Assembly: GCA_015227615.1 (NCBI GenBank)
Contig: JAALGZ010000025.1
Coordinates: 62,001 to 126,000 of the forward strand
Reading direction: 5' to 3'
From: Labyrinthula sp. Ha
Taxonomy: Eukaryota; Sar; Bigyra; Labyrinthulida; Labyrinthulaceae
Length of the DNA: 64,000 nucleotides
In this document: positions 38,508 through 48,235 of the stretch, one piece after another
How positions within the stretch are numbered: position 1 is the stretch's first letter
How the letters are laid out: each line of letters opens with the position of its first letter
Position numbers and translations under genes: made by a program
The notes under the pieces: generated by a model
Seen by the model: only the letters and a program-made list of their open reading frames with translations
Databases searched by the model: none
Told to the model about the DNA's origin: nothing

Positions 38508-39224
38508 ATGAGTACATTTCATAATATCCCAAGCAAGGAAGTCCTTAGAGAAGAAACACTTTTAGAGTTTCAAAGATTCTGTGAATATTCACAAATACAA
38601 TACAGTTTAAACCATGTTTTAGTAGTGGTTGTTCCTGATCAGAACGTGTTTTCAACAATTCCATTTCGGTCCTCACTTCTACTAACAGAGACATTTTCTT
38701 CAACTCAGAAATATTTACATCAAAAGTTTTATGAAAATTCAAGTTATAAATGGATAAAAAATTTGTTAATTAACGCGATTTCCCTCATGACCACTCTACT
38801 GTTATATTTAGGTTTTCTCTCTATAGCTGTCCCATGTATCATTTTTCTGGCAATTTATAATCTTTTAACAGCACCAAAATTCTTGTACTATCTTATATTT
38901 GATTTTCCTTATGAAATGTACGCAGCAGAAAACACTGATTTAGTACGTGTTTGCTTGGTTGCTACTGAATCAGGTCTCTTTGTGTATAAACGACATTTAC
39001 CCAGATTAACTGTTTATTTTTTTCAAGATTGCTCTTACTATGATTATGTACCTGAAAAAATTAAAGAATGTGCTTTTTATGAATGGGTTGATGTTCATTT
39101 TCGGATACAATATACTGATCTTGGAAAAAACTTTTCTGCAATTGGATTGAAAAGTTGCGACATTAGGGTACCAAAGCGTACAAAAGAGATTATAAAAAAT
39201 ATTAAACCTTTAGAGGAAGTTTGA
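38508..39224 (+). CDS. Hypothetical two-helix membrane protein, tandem paralogue 1
   Basis: A 238-residue protein of unknown family. It has a soluble N-terminal part of about 80 residues beginning STFHNIPSKEVLREE. A long hydrophobic block at about residues 83-128 could form two closely spaced membrane helices. A soluble C-terminal domain contains DLVRVCLVATESGLFVYKR and, later, FYEWVDVHFR and DLGKNFSAIG. The same blocks recur in order in the next gene, so the pair arose by tandem duplication. There is no N-terminal signal peptide, so both ends probably face the cytosol with a hairpin in the membrane. The biochemical role is unknown. Confidence 0.8.
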   Translation: MSTFHNIPSKEVLREETLLEFQRFCEYSQIQYSLNHVLVVVVPDQNVFSTIPFRSSLLLTETFSSTQKYLHQKFYENSSYKWIKNLLINAISLMTTLLLYLGFLSIAVPCIIFLAIYNLLTAPKFLYYLIFDFPYEMYAAENTDLVRVCLVATESGLFVYKRHLPRLTVYFFQDCSYYDYVPEKIKECAFYEWVDVHFRIQYTDLGKNFSAIGLKSCDIRVPKRTKEIIKNIKPLEEV

Positions 39225-39883
39225 CTGCTTGAATATATTCTATGTCAAAAAATAATAACATATTTTTTGAAACCAGCTATACTTATAATTCTACTTGGCA
39301 GAACAACACCCAGATCTAGGCAGTTCAGAAAATACCACTAAGCAAAAGTATGTCTTTCTGAAAACTCGCAGATAATATGTCAGACATCTTATTCTATGAT
39401 TCAACGAGCTCAGTATAAACAGCTTTCACTGTACTTTGACTTAGCTCTGTCTTGTAGTTCTCCACGTATTCTTTGGTTATACCTTGAAAACAACTGAAAT
39501 CTATCTTTTTAGAGCTGTTATTTTAGTCCAACCACTTGTATATGGACTATCCAATAGATTATAACATCTAATAACTCTCTGTAAACCTCTCGGGATTCTA
39601 TTTCATGTATTACTCACAAACTGTAGTCAAACAAAACTTAATATATTTTATAAATATGTGATGATACATAATTTCACTCAAATTCAATTTTCTTTTTCTT
39701 AAAATACCCAAATTAAGTTCCGGAGCTGGAACATTGTATATGCCCAAAAAGAACATTCACGTATTTATTAAATATAAATTGCACGACAGTTATTTAAAGA
39801 CATTATGAGAAAAAATAAGACTTTAATCTTTTTCTAATATAGTTTGCATTAAAGCAAAGAGTAAGCAAACTAATAAAATATTA

Positions 39884-40615
39884 ATGAGTTTTTTCCACGT
39901 TATCCCACCGAAAGAAGAAGCAAGGGACATTGTTCTCAAAGAATACGAAGGATTTTGCAAACGATCTGGGAGGGCATTTAATACAATGAATATTCGAATG
40001 ATAATAACACCTGATAAAAATGTATTAAAAGATGTTCCATTAGTAATTTCCTCTGTCATCAAGTACAGTTTCAAAGTTGAAGAGATCTCGCTAGAAAACA
40101 TTTCGAAAATTCATGGAGTTGCTGGAATATGTAAGAGTATGAATTTCTTCCTAATAAACCTCATTATTGGTTCAATAACAAGCTTTGGCTTCTTAATTAT
40201 TTATATATTAACAGCAGTTTTTTGGATTATTATTTGGATGATTATCTCTCCTAGGATTCTTTGGTATTATACTTGGGATTGGCACTTCCTAAGTTTGGCA
40301 AATAGAAAAATGGATTTGGTTCGTGTTTGTTTAATTTTAGAAGATGATGGAGTCTTTTTATATAGATTATATCTTCAAGAGTTGAGTTCTTTTACTTTGT
40401 GCCGCCGCAAGAACATAGTGTATACTCCAGAAAAGAAAAGTTATGGAGTTTTCAGCCAGTGGGATGAAGTTTACTTCGGGAAGAGAATTTTTGAGTTTGG
40501 TGATAATTTCCGAAGATTATTTATTTCTGGAGAATCTTTCATTCTTCCTAATTCAACTGTGGAATGCGTAACAAGATTTAAGGAAGAGAAAAAATCTTTT
40601 TCACTCTTGCTTTAG
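39884..40615 (+). CDS. Hypothetical two-helix membrane protein, tandem paralogue 2
   Basis: A 243-residue paralogue of the preceding gene, on the same strand 659 bp downstream. Shared blocks are SFFHVIPPKEEARD near the start, an ITPDKNV segment matching VPDQNV, a hydrophobic hairpin at about residues 85-130 ending in SPRILWYYTWD (compare APKFLYYLIFD), and the C-terminal DLVRVCLILEDDGVFLYR followed by FSQWDEVYF and EFGDNF. Sequence divergence is large outside these blocks, so the duplication is not recent. Function is unknown. The conservation concentrates in the post-membrane domain, which is the likely functional part. Confidence 0.8.
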   Translation: MSFFHVIPPKEEARDIVLKEYEGFCKRSGRAFNTMNIRMIITPDKNVLKDVPLVISSVIKYSFKVEEISLENISKIHGVAGICKSMNFFLINLIIGSITSFGFLIIYILTAVFWIIIWMIISPRILWYYTWDWHFLSLANRKMDLVRVCLILEDDGVFLYRLYLQELSSFTLCRRKNIVYTPEKKSYGVFSQWDEVYFGKRIFEFGDNFRRLFISGESFILPNSTVECVTRFKEEKKSFSLLL

Positions 40616-40670
40616 TAAGATTTCTTATTTACCTATTTTTTCAATATGGCATTACCGTAACATATTGAAA

Positions 40671-41264
40671 ATGACAAAGAAAACAAATGTTGGAAAACTG
40701 AAGCTTAAGATCCAGCTAAAAAAGAACAAGAAGAAGAAATCGAAGAAACGGAAATTACGTTCCAGAAGTATTGAATCAGAATCATCTGCTTATTCTGCTG
40801 AAGAAGTAGCAGTTCCAGTACGTATTAAAGGCATAGGAAGTATCACAGCATCTGGAGTGGTTGTTTCTGGAACCAATACAAAGTTCAAAAGTCAATTTTC
40901 AACAGAAGATGTCATAATTATCAAAACAGATCCTCAAGAAGCTCGAGTTGTTCATTTCATAGCCTCAGATACCTCACTTCAAATATCAGAACCTTTTGAA
41001 GGAAAAATTTCTTCCCTCATTGAATATGAAGTCCTTCAAAAACCAAGAGAAAAAACAAAAAAAAGTAAACAAAATAATTTCAACGCAGAAGAAGCGTTTG
41101 GTACATATAAAACAGAGGGAGAAACTGTTACTTTGCGAGTAAGAAAAGGAGGTAAGAACTCAAGTGGAGGATATAAACTCATCAAGAAAAAACACAAAGA
41201 CATGTCTAGAGAAGAGTTGCTTGATCTGAGATGTAAATTAAAAGGAGATAGAAACTGCATGTGA
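40671..41264 (+). CDS. Basic hypothetical protein with a Gly/Thr-rich beta domain
   Basis: A 197-residue protein starting at the ATG at 40671; an upstream TTG in frame is unlikely to be used. The first 37 residues are Lys/Arg-rich (KKNKKKKSKKRKLRSRS) and look like a nuclear or nucleolar signal. Residues about 50-125 form a beta-rich unit: GIGSITASGVVVSGTNTKF followed by SDTSLQISEPFEGKI. This pattern (G-x-G-x-I-x-x-S-G-x-x-V-x-G-x-x-T-x-F, then SDTSL) is typical of a small beta domain often seen in phage and bacterial surface proteins. A conserved-looking tail ends MSREELLDLRCKLKGDRNC. I know no named family with this order. It is convergent with the DUF445 gene, the stop codons being 25 bp apart. 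Confidence 0.75.
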   Translation: MTKKTNVGKLKLKIQLKKNKKKKSKKRKLRSRSIESESSAYSAEEVAVPVRIKGIGSITASGVVVSGTNTKFKSQFSTEDVIIIKTDPQEARVVHFIASDTSLQISEPFEGKISSLIEYEVLQKPREKTKKSKQNNFNAEEAFGTYKTEGETVTLRVRKGGKNSSGGYKLIKKKHKDMSREELLDLRCKLKGDRNCM

Positions 41265-41289
41265 CAAAATGACTTTTTATTTATCAAAA

Positions 41290-42771
41290 CTAAGACGAGC
41301 CTCCAAATACAATAAAGAATTGAAAGAGACCTACAGCTAAACCTAGCAGAGCTCCCACAAGGATTAGTTTAATTTCATCCTCTTCAAAAGCTGGATGCAA
41401 AACTTGTTCAAAATCCTTACTTGGAAGTGCTGCCATTTTAACATGAATTTCTTTCTCTAAATCTAACGCTTCATCTGTGTATACATGCATATACTCTATT
41501 ATCTTAGCTATCTGGTTTCTACTCATTTCACGAATAGTTTCTTTCATTTTAGCAAAATTCTCATCTCCCAAGTATAAAATAACCAAAGGTTTTGCCATTC
41601 CAACTAAATTTTCAGTCAAATCGTCTACATGAGAATCCAACAGTTCAATAAACTTATCCGATTTGGGTCCATTTAACATGTGCTTCCAAATATTTTCACT
41701 ATGCAAAACAGTTCCTACAATTTTTCTAGAAAAAGCAAGTGAAGCTGGTTCTTGTCTTTGAAGAAACAACCCTTGAAAATTAACTCTTTTTCTTCCACAA
41801 CATAAACAACTCAACCAACTTGGAAATTCATAAATATGTTCGTTCACTGGTTTGAAAATCATAAACAGCGCAATATAATTTGTTGCAAATCCATTTATGA
41901 AACCAAACACTGGTAAGATCCAAGGTTCTGGTCGAAAGTACCAAAGAGTCAATTGAACTAATCCAAAAAGGAAACCAAAGTAAAGTCCACTCATACGAAT
42001 AAAAACAAGTTCCTTTCTTCCTACCTGCTCAAAAATATCATTCAAAAGTTGTTTATCAGCAGCCATTTCTGTAACACACATATCTTTTAAATCATACACT
42101 TCATCCAAATTTTCAAGCAGATCACCCATAAAATTCTCTGTAAACTCAGGTAGCTTAGAAAGAGAATATGTTGTTATTTGAGCTTTTATTGATGCTTCAA
42201 CTCTTTTCCACCCTGTTTCATCTGAGATAATATATTCGTTAGATAATTCATCAACAATATCTCCAATTGCCTCTTTAAATCCTAGTTTCATATTATCAGC
42301 AGCTTCATCTTGTTTTATTCTTTGAAATATTTCTTTTACATCAAAAACCTTGGTAGTTAACAGATCAACACTTTTTCCAGCTATCTTTTCAACTTTTGTT
42401 GGGATTATACCTTGCCATCCAATACATCCAAAAGGTTGCCCTGGAATCCTTGAATACTTTCCAAGTAGCTCCACACCAAAGAAGTAAGTAGGGTAAAAAG
42501 TCATCTTCAGTGCAAGCCAGTTTGTTACATATCCTACAATGGCACTGATTATTGGTATTGAACCATACTGAAGAATTTCCAACCATAATTCCTCATCATC
42601 TTCATCAAGGGTATTCTGGAGATGCCTTGATGGTCTCAAGTAGAAAGTCTGCTTCTCACGTTTCTTGGTTAGATAAGTAAGAATTGTAAAGGCAAAGACT
42701 GTGGAAAGGATCTGGAGAATGTTTGCTAGTTGTTTTCTTTTCCCTGATGAATCGGATTGCGAAGAAATCAT
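41290..42771 (-). CDS. DUF445-family membrane protein
   Basis: A 493-residue integral membrane protein of the DUF445 (YheB-like) family, whose biochemical function is unknown. Visible features are a basic N-terminus and a first helix (about residues 15-32); IPIISAIVGYVTNWLALKM, the family signature helix; GQPFGCIGWQGIIPTKVEKI, the conserved segment after it; a central helix pair around residues 255-305 containing GFINGFATNYIALFMIF; and a C-terminal helix at about 467-488. The two TN-x-x-AL-x-M helices each precede a segment with a QG motif, so the protein is an internal two-fold repeat. I start at the ATG at 42771; an in-frame TTG lies 12 nt upstream. The family is widespread in bacteria and also occurs in algae and other protists. 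Confidence 0.85.
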   Translation of the reverse strand: MISSQSDSSGKRKQLANILQILSTVFAFTILTYLTKKREKQTFYLRPSRHLQNTLDEDDEELWLEILQYGSIPIISAIVGYVTNWLALKMTFYPTYFFGVELLGKYSRIPGQPFGCIGWQGIIPTKVEKIAGKSVDLLTTKVFDVKEIFQRIKQDEAADNMKLGFKEAIGDIVDELSNEYIISDETGWKRVEASIKAQITTYSLSKLPEFTENFMGDLLENLDEVYDLKDMCVTEMAADKQLLNDIFEQVGRKELVFIRMSGLYFGFLFGLVQLTLWYFRPEPWILPVFGFINGFATNYIALFMIFKPVNEHIYEFPSWLSCLCCGRKRVNFQGLFLQRQEPASLAFSRKIVGTVLHSENIWKHMLNGPKSDKFIELLDSHVDDLTENLVGMAKPLVILYLGDENFAKMKETIREMSRNQIAKIIEYMHVYTDEALDLEKEIHVKMAALPSKDFEQVLHPAFEEDEIKLILVGALLGLAVGLFQFFIVFGGSS

Positions 42772-43788
42772 GTTTTTGTTCAAGCTGAAGAAGTAGTTTT
42801 TTCTTTAGCTTTATTTTAATCACCAGACGTTCCGTTTAATATTCTTGCTGAACTGTATTTATTGTTTAATTATAATATGACATTACTGAACTTTTTATTT
42901 TTTTGATGCAAGCGGTAAGGACTAGTAGTGCTGTTTAAGAGAAAAGTTCTGCCAGGATTGTTGAGGTCTTTTAGACAGGAGTTCTTGAGAAGTGCTGCTT
43001 ATTTTTGGTATGCTTTTTATAAGTAGCGCGTGGTTCATATTACTGAGAAAAAGTGACGTTCAGGATTTGGGATTCTTACGTTCAAATCATTCTTAGAAAG
43101 TACAGAGAAACTTGAGGGAAAACAACTAAGAAATTCATGGATGCTTCACTTTAACACCTCTACAGCTTTGGATTGTCTATTATATTCAGCATTAGAAACC
43201 TTTTTTTGCTAATCTAATCATCTCGAAAATAATGAAGGATCAAAGCGCCAATGATTAATCTCGGGTTGGCCATACCAAGGTAATGGTTTAAAACATAGTT
43301 TAGAGCTGCAAACCACTTCTACTAAATATTTCGGCATATAACTCATTTTGTATATAGAGAGTATAAGAGTTTCTCGCTTCTTATTCGAGTTGTTCAGAGC
43401 TATTCTCAAGCACAGTCAAATATGCAGAAATTATCATAAGACTCAGTAGCTTTCTAATGAGTAACTCAGAGTTGAACCTAAATTGTTATATTTTGATTTC
43501 TTATTGACTTTTCTCTTATCATTTATTTCTGACTCGTATGCTTTGTACTTATTTTCATCCTAGAAGGCCAAGTTTCCCAACCTACTCTAGTATTATGAAA
43601 TCAAATTAAGTCATTATGGGTAACATGGCCTCTCACAAGAAATATCCAAAACTGTGAGAAAAACAGTGGTCAAAAATAAAAGGCTTACACTAAGTAGAGA
43701 AAACGATAAGCAGCAAGAGAAGTACAGGAATCAAGAGTTCAACTTTAAAGGCTTAATTATTTATGAACTTCGGCTTCTAACCCTCAGT
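42772..43788. other. Intergenic stretch between DUF445 gene and hAT elements
   Basis: Nothing recognisable was found apart from the presumed promoter of the DUF445 gene directly upstream of 42771. Confidence 0.45.
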
Positions 43789-43890
43789 TAGGTGTCGGAT
43801 TTGATTTATAGATAATTTATCAATAAATGATTTTCCAATATTTTTCTTATTGATTGATTTTGATAATTTCCAAATTATTTTGATTGATTA

Positions 43891-43898
43891 TTGATAAT
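43891..43898. repeat. Left 8-bp target-site duplication of hAT A
   Basis: ttgataat, matching ttaataat at the right end with one change. Confidence 0.8.
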
Positions 43899-44146
43899 TA
43901 GGGATATTATTTGATATATTGATAATTTATCAATAAAAAATTTCCCAATATTTTTCTTATTGATTGATTCTGATAATTTCCAAATTATTTTGATTGATTA
44001 TTGATTATCATTGAAAATCAATAATAAATTGGGCCACATGGCCAAAATCAATTGATTTATTGATACGTTTGATTATTGATAAGTTTTAATAATTTAGTAA
44101 TTCCGCCACTTCTTAATGAAATTCCACAATTATTCCGTTAATAAAA

Positions 44147-44270
44147 CCTGAGTCACCGGGTTTGAAGACCCAGGGGGTTATACTCTGACCGTATCCTCTA
44201 CAGCTATGCCAATTGACACCTTTACCACTGAACCAGTATGAGCTCTATAGGTTGGGTTCTTCGATTCCGG
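44147..44270 (-). repeat. tRNA-like/SINE-like insertion in hAT A
   Basis: This segment of about 124 bp is present in element A but absent at the same place in element B. On the minus strand it has an A-box-like TGGTTCAGTGGT (44235-44224) and, about 55 nt further on, a B-box-like GGGTCTTCAAACCC (44171-44158), the layout of an internal Pol III promoter. A full cloverleaf does not fold well. It may be a short tRNA-derived SINE or a tRNA relic. Confidence 0.4.
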
Positions 44271-44503
44271 AGAACCCTTCTAGAAGGGCAGACATGATAT
44301 TGAACACACCTAAGCAAGGACTAGGAGTTAAGAGACTTAGCTTATGTCGTTCGAAAGCTCTCTTTTCTTAGATTGCACTTTTTTAATATTTAATTGAATT
44401 TGAAAATTTTAGGAACAATAAATAATAATGCTTTAACAACAGCGAAATGGATGATGACTGCAGACAATGAAATCCCTCTAAGTCGGCTCCAAATTCGTTT
44501 CAT

Positions 44504-44855
44504 TGAAAGTTAGGTACATATTCATAAAGCTCTCTGCAAGAGCTTTTAATATAAATAAAGTTAAGCGGCTAAAATAAATTTTAACTTCCTCAAAATAAAA
44601 TATATTTGTTCGCGATAGCAAAAGTTTTCCATAATGTTCATATAGAAATGCTTGTATCTTGGCTTAAACTCGTATCTGAGAAAGTTAAATACATAGTCGT
44701 AAAGCTCTCTGCAAGAGCTTCTGGCACAAATTAAATTAAATTATTTAACCAAATTAAACTTCCTGAAAATAAAATATATTTTTTCACGATAGCGAAAATT
44801 TTGCATAATCTTCATACAGAAATGCTTGTATCTTGGCTTAAACTCATATTCAGAA
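44504..44855. repeat. 175-bp tandem duplication with hairpin in hAT A
   Basis: Two diverged copies of a segment stand head to tail with a period of 175 bp. Each copy contains AAGCTCTCTGCAAGAGCTT, a perfect 7-bp stem (AAGCTCT/AGAGCTT) with a five-base loop. It could be a subterminal transposase-binding site or a structural relic. Confidence 0.7.
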
Positions 44856-47312
44856 AAACTATAACACATCATTCAAAAGATATTTTAATTTCCCATGTAC
44901 TCAAAAAGATAGTTTAGTTTATTAAGAAGTTACTCACGAGTTATGTGCGTTTTAGTATCCGAGTATCAAGGCAAAATTTAGCTTAGGAAAATCTTCCTCA
45001 GTAAAAGTCATTTTTCTCAGTCAATAATTCGTCTTTTTAAATCAAATAAAATTTTAAGATGTTTTAGATATTAATTTCAAAGATATTATTGCTTTTTTAA
45101 GTTTTTTTGTGTGAAAATACTAAGGTTAAATTACGTATTTCTATATTTCAAGTATACTGTTCAATTTCAGGTCATATTTTTGCTTCCCTTGTATCTCGCT
45201 TAATTTTTATGCAAAGCACTATTGTAACTTATAAGACTTATTTTCAAAGTTTTTCTAGACGCTGATTTTTAAATTTTTTGTTTTGGGGGACTGAAAGATA
45301 ACTTTCTAGTCTGTTCTTTTCACGCCATCCTGTATTTTAGGTGAATTTGTCAATAACTGCAAAGATCATTTCTCAATGATTCTTTCGAGTTATGAAATAA
45401 AAAATACTGTTTTGAAAAGCTCTTTTAGATATCTTTTTAGCCATATAAGATAATATATGATTCAAAAAGAATAAATTCATTTTTGAACGCAAAATATCAC
45501 CAAAATATGGCACATACATTTTATATCGATCAGAAAACAATGAAGAAAAAGGTTACACAACCAATGTAAACTGTCAACGTTAGTTTTTATATTCAACTTT
45601 TACCTAGGAGTAAACAATAGTGTTTTATTCTTTTTGTTATTATGGGGTGGTAAAAACTTTATCAGCGATTTAAAAAAAAAAGCAGTATAATGGCCATATA
45701 ATGAACAATGCCTTTTCAACTCTTCTATGAAGCTCAAAACATATTGCAAGTTAAAACTAGCACTTACTCACACAAAAATTTAGAGGATTAAAATACTACT
45801 AAGTAAAAAAAAACACGATTACTGAAAATAACACATATCTTATTTGCTAGTTTTTGTGGCAAAATCTTCCTCAAATACAATATTATCACCTACAAAGTAA
45901 TTCAAATTGGAAAAACCTTTCCAACGATATGTTTTTTTAAGATATTTGATAAGGATGAGCACTTTAAACCCTAAAAAAGGCTAATTTTAAGGGTCCTTTT
46001 CACTAAGTTTAAAGATTCCTAAGAAAACATACATTAAAATAGAACATAACAAAGAAGAACTCAATAGATGATCTGATTCTTCTCAAACTATAAGAATGAA
46101 CAATACCTAACTTCTCAAACCTTTTCTCTGAATATTTTTTTCTAGTTAACTGTAACTGAGCTAAACTTCACTCAGAAAAGTCAAATGTTCAAAATCTACA
46201 CATCTGAAAATACGAAATCACTCAGTTTTGCTATAATCCCCTAAATTTTTGTACTAGGTAGCCCTAACTGCCTAAAAAATATTATTTGTAACCTTTATTT
46301 CTGTTTTTTAGGATATTTTTAATATTTTTTTAAAGAAAAGTCGATATTGGGCTAAAATGCTGTTTTTCTAAACTTCAATCTGTCTAATACCTCGAGAAAT
46401 ACTCGTCTAGAGCCCAAACAGACCTCACCAGTCGAAAGAAAGGATAAATTTAGGTCTAGAAACATCTTTGTTTGAGAATTGGAGTACTCTGCATAGACTT
46501 CCTAACAATGTATCCTATTTCCAAGATCTCAGAAACTCTGAAAAAGAATACTCTTAAATGTTAAATATTCCTGAATGGGTGATACCAAGTAACAAAACAT
46601 CCTGAGAAATGGTAGTCACTCAGAGGTATTGATGATTTAGGGTTACTCCGAGTTTTGTTTGAGGAAACTCCAAGAACTTCCCTATTAATCTCAGCAATAG
46701 TTATTTCGGTTAATTTAACTTTACTCCAAACTCAACCATAAAACATCCAAAACTGAGCTTCAAATTATTTGAATACAATGAACTTAGACCCTAACCTTAT
46801 CTAGAATCAGTTTCCAGTAATTTAGAAAAGAAAAAAATAATGTTTGAGGCTTTTATTGGTTTTAATTATGCAGATCCCTATCATATATTTTCAACTTCAT
46901 ACATAAAAATACATGTTTTTTTAACTTTTACATATGATAAACTGCTTAAAAATACATATTAATTGGCATGGAAAGCGCTACTATAAATTAAAGAAGATCT
47001 TTATTTTTAGTTTTTGAAAAAAGTCATTATGTAGTCGTTTTTCTGGCGTATTTATGAAGAAAAGTGATACTTTTATTTTTACAAGTTCAACATCTTAATC
47101 TTATTTTTATAAAACATGCTTAGTATCATTTTAAAGAGAAAAATCATATTTTTTTTTGATATAAAAGTTTTTTGTAGTTTTTAATCAGAAGTTACCTATT
47201 CAGTTACAAACTTTTCATTAAAAATACATTCTTGAAGTACTCAAACATGCAATAAGAGCCCAAAATATATACCAACTGAAACACATCAAATAAGAGGATA
47301 AAGGGACGAACT

Positions 47313-47564
47313 ATGCAAGCAACTGGTAAAGAGTCTCCGGAAAAGCAAAGCACTTCAAAGTTAGAAGCAGAAGAAGTTGAGGTAGAAAAAAGGTTGAAGC
47401 TGAAGAAGAATCAGGGAAGAGTGAGGAAAGCATTCTACAGTGGAGTTGAGCTTAAGGGTAACCTAAATTCAGAAAGAAACAAGAGCAAATTGAAAGCTCT
47501 AAAGTTTCTAAAAGAAATTCCTGAGTCTGTTTTAGAAGATTTTGATAAACTTAATATTGTATAA
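47313..47564 (+). CDS. Hypothetical 83-aa frame inside hAT A
   Basis: A short highly charged protein (Lys/Glu-rich, beginning MQATGKESPEKQS, ending EDFDKLNIV) lying 670 bp upstream of the transposase frame within element A. It has coding-like composition and a plausible helical C-terminus. It may be a second small transposon protein, a captured host fragment or a chance frame. It is not present in element B. No family is recognised. Confidence 0.4.
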   Translation: MQATGKESPEKQSTSKLEAEEVEVEKRLKLKKNQGRVRKAFYSGVELKGNLNSERNKSKLKALKFLKEIPESVLEDFDKLNIV

Positions 47565-48235
47565 ACTCTAACTAAATAAGAATTGTTTTTCGTATTTTCT
47601 ATCTTCATATGTATTTATATTTATTGTCGTTTTATGTGCGTCTCTGTTGTGGCAGAGAAAACAACCTTCATTTATGTTAAAACTAGCGTTACCGTTAAAA
47701 GCCCTATATTCTTAGGCAAACTTCTTAGAACAACTGAACTACTTATCAATAAATTATTGGAATCCAATATACCTTGGTGTCTCCTATATCATCTTCTAAC
47801 GGTAAGTTTGTTAACTTTCCCCCTACAGCTTGGACCTGGTCTCTGGTTGAGTCACAACTCCTTGAGGTATTTAATACCCTACTGACACAATAAGGTAAAA
47901 TATGTGCAAACTTTTAACTGTTTCATTAAGTAGCACTAGAAAACTTGTACACTCTGCAGCTTCTGTGGAACTTAATATTTATAGACAGTTAAACAAGTGT
48001 ATTTGTTAACTAGCATAGAAAAAAGCAAACTCCAACCAAAAAACGTATACGTTGAAAAACGATGAAGGACAAAACAGTCGTTTTCTTCTTATTATTCTTT
48101 AGGAACCACCGGAAATAGCCATAAACTGAACTAGAAAATAATAAAAACTCGCAAAACTGTACTTTTACGTCTTATTATTTATTCTTAGGTCAAACAATAC
48201 TGAAATAAATATCAAAAACGAAAAAGGAAGAAAAT

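Noticed and set aside
44147-44270. A functional tRNA gene in hAT A
   Set aside because: The box motifs are present, but acceptor and anticodon stems do not pair, so it is listed only as tRNA-like.
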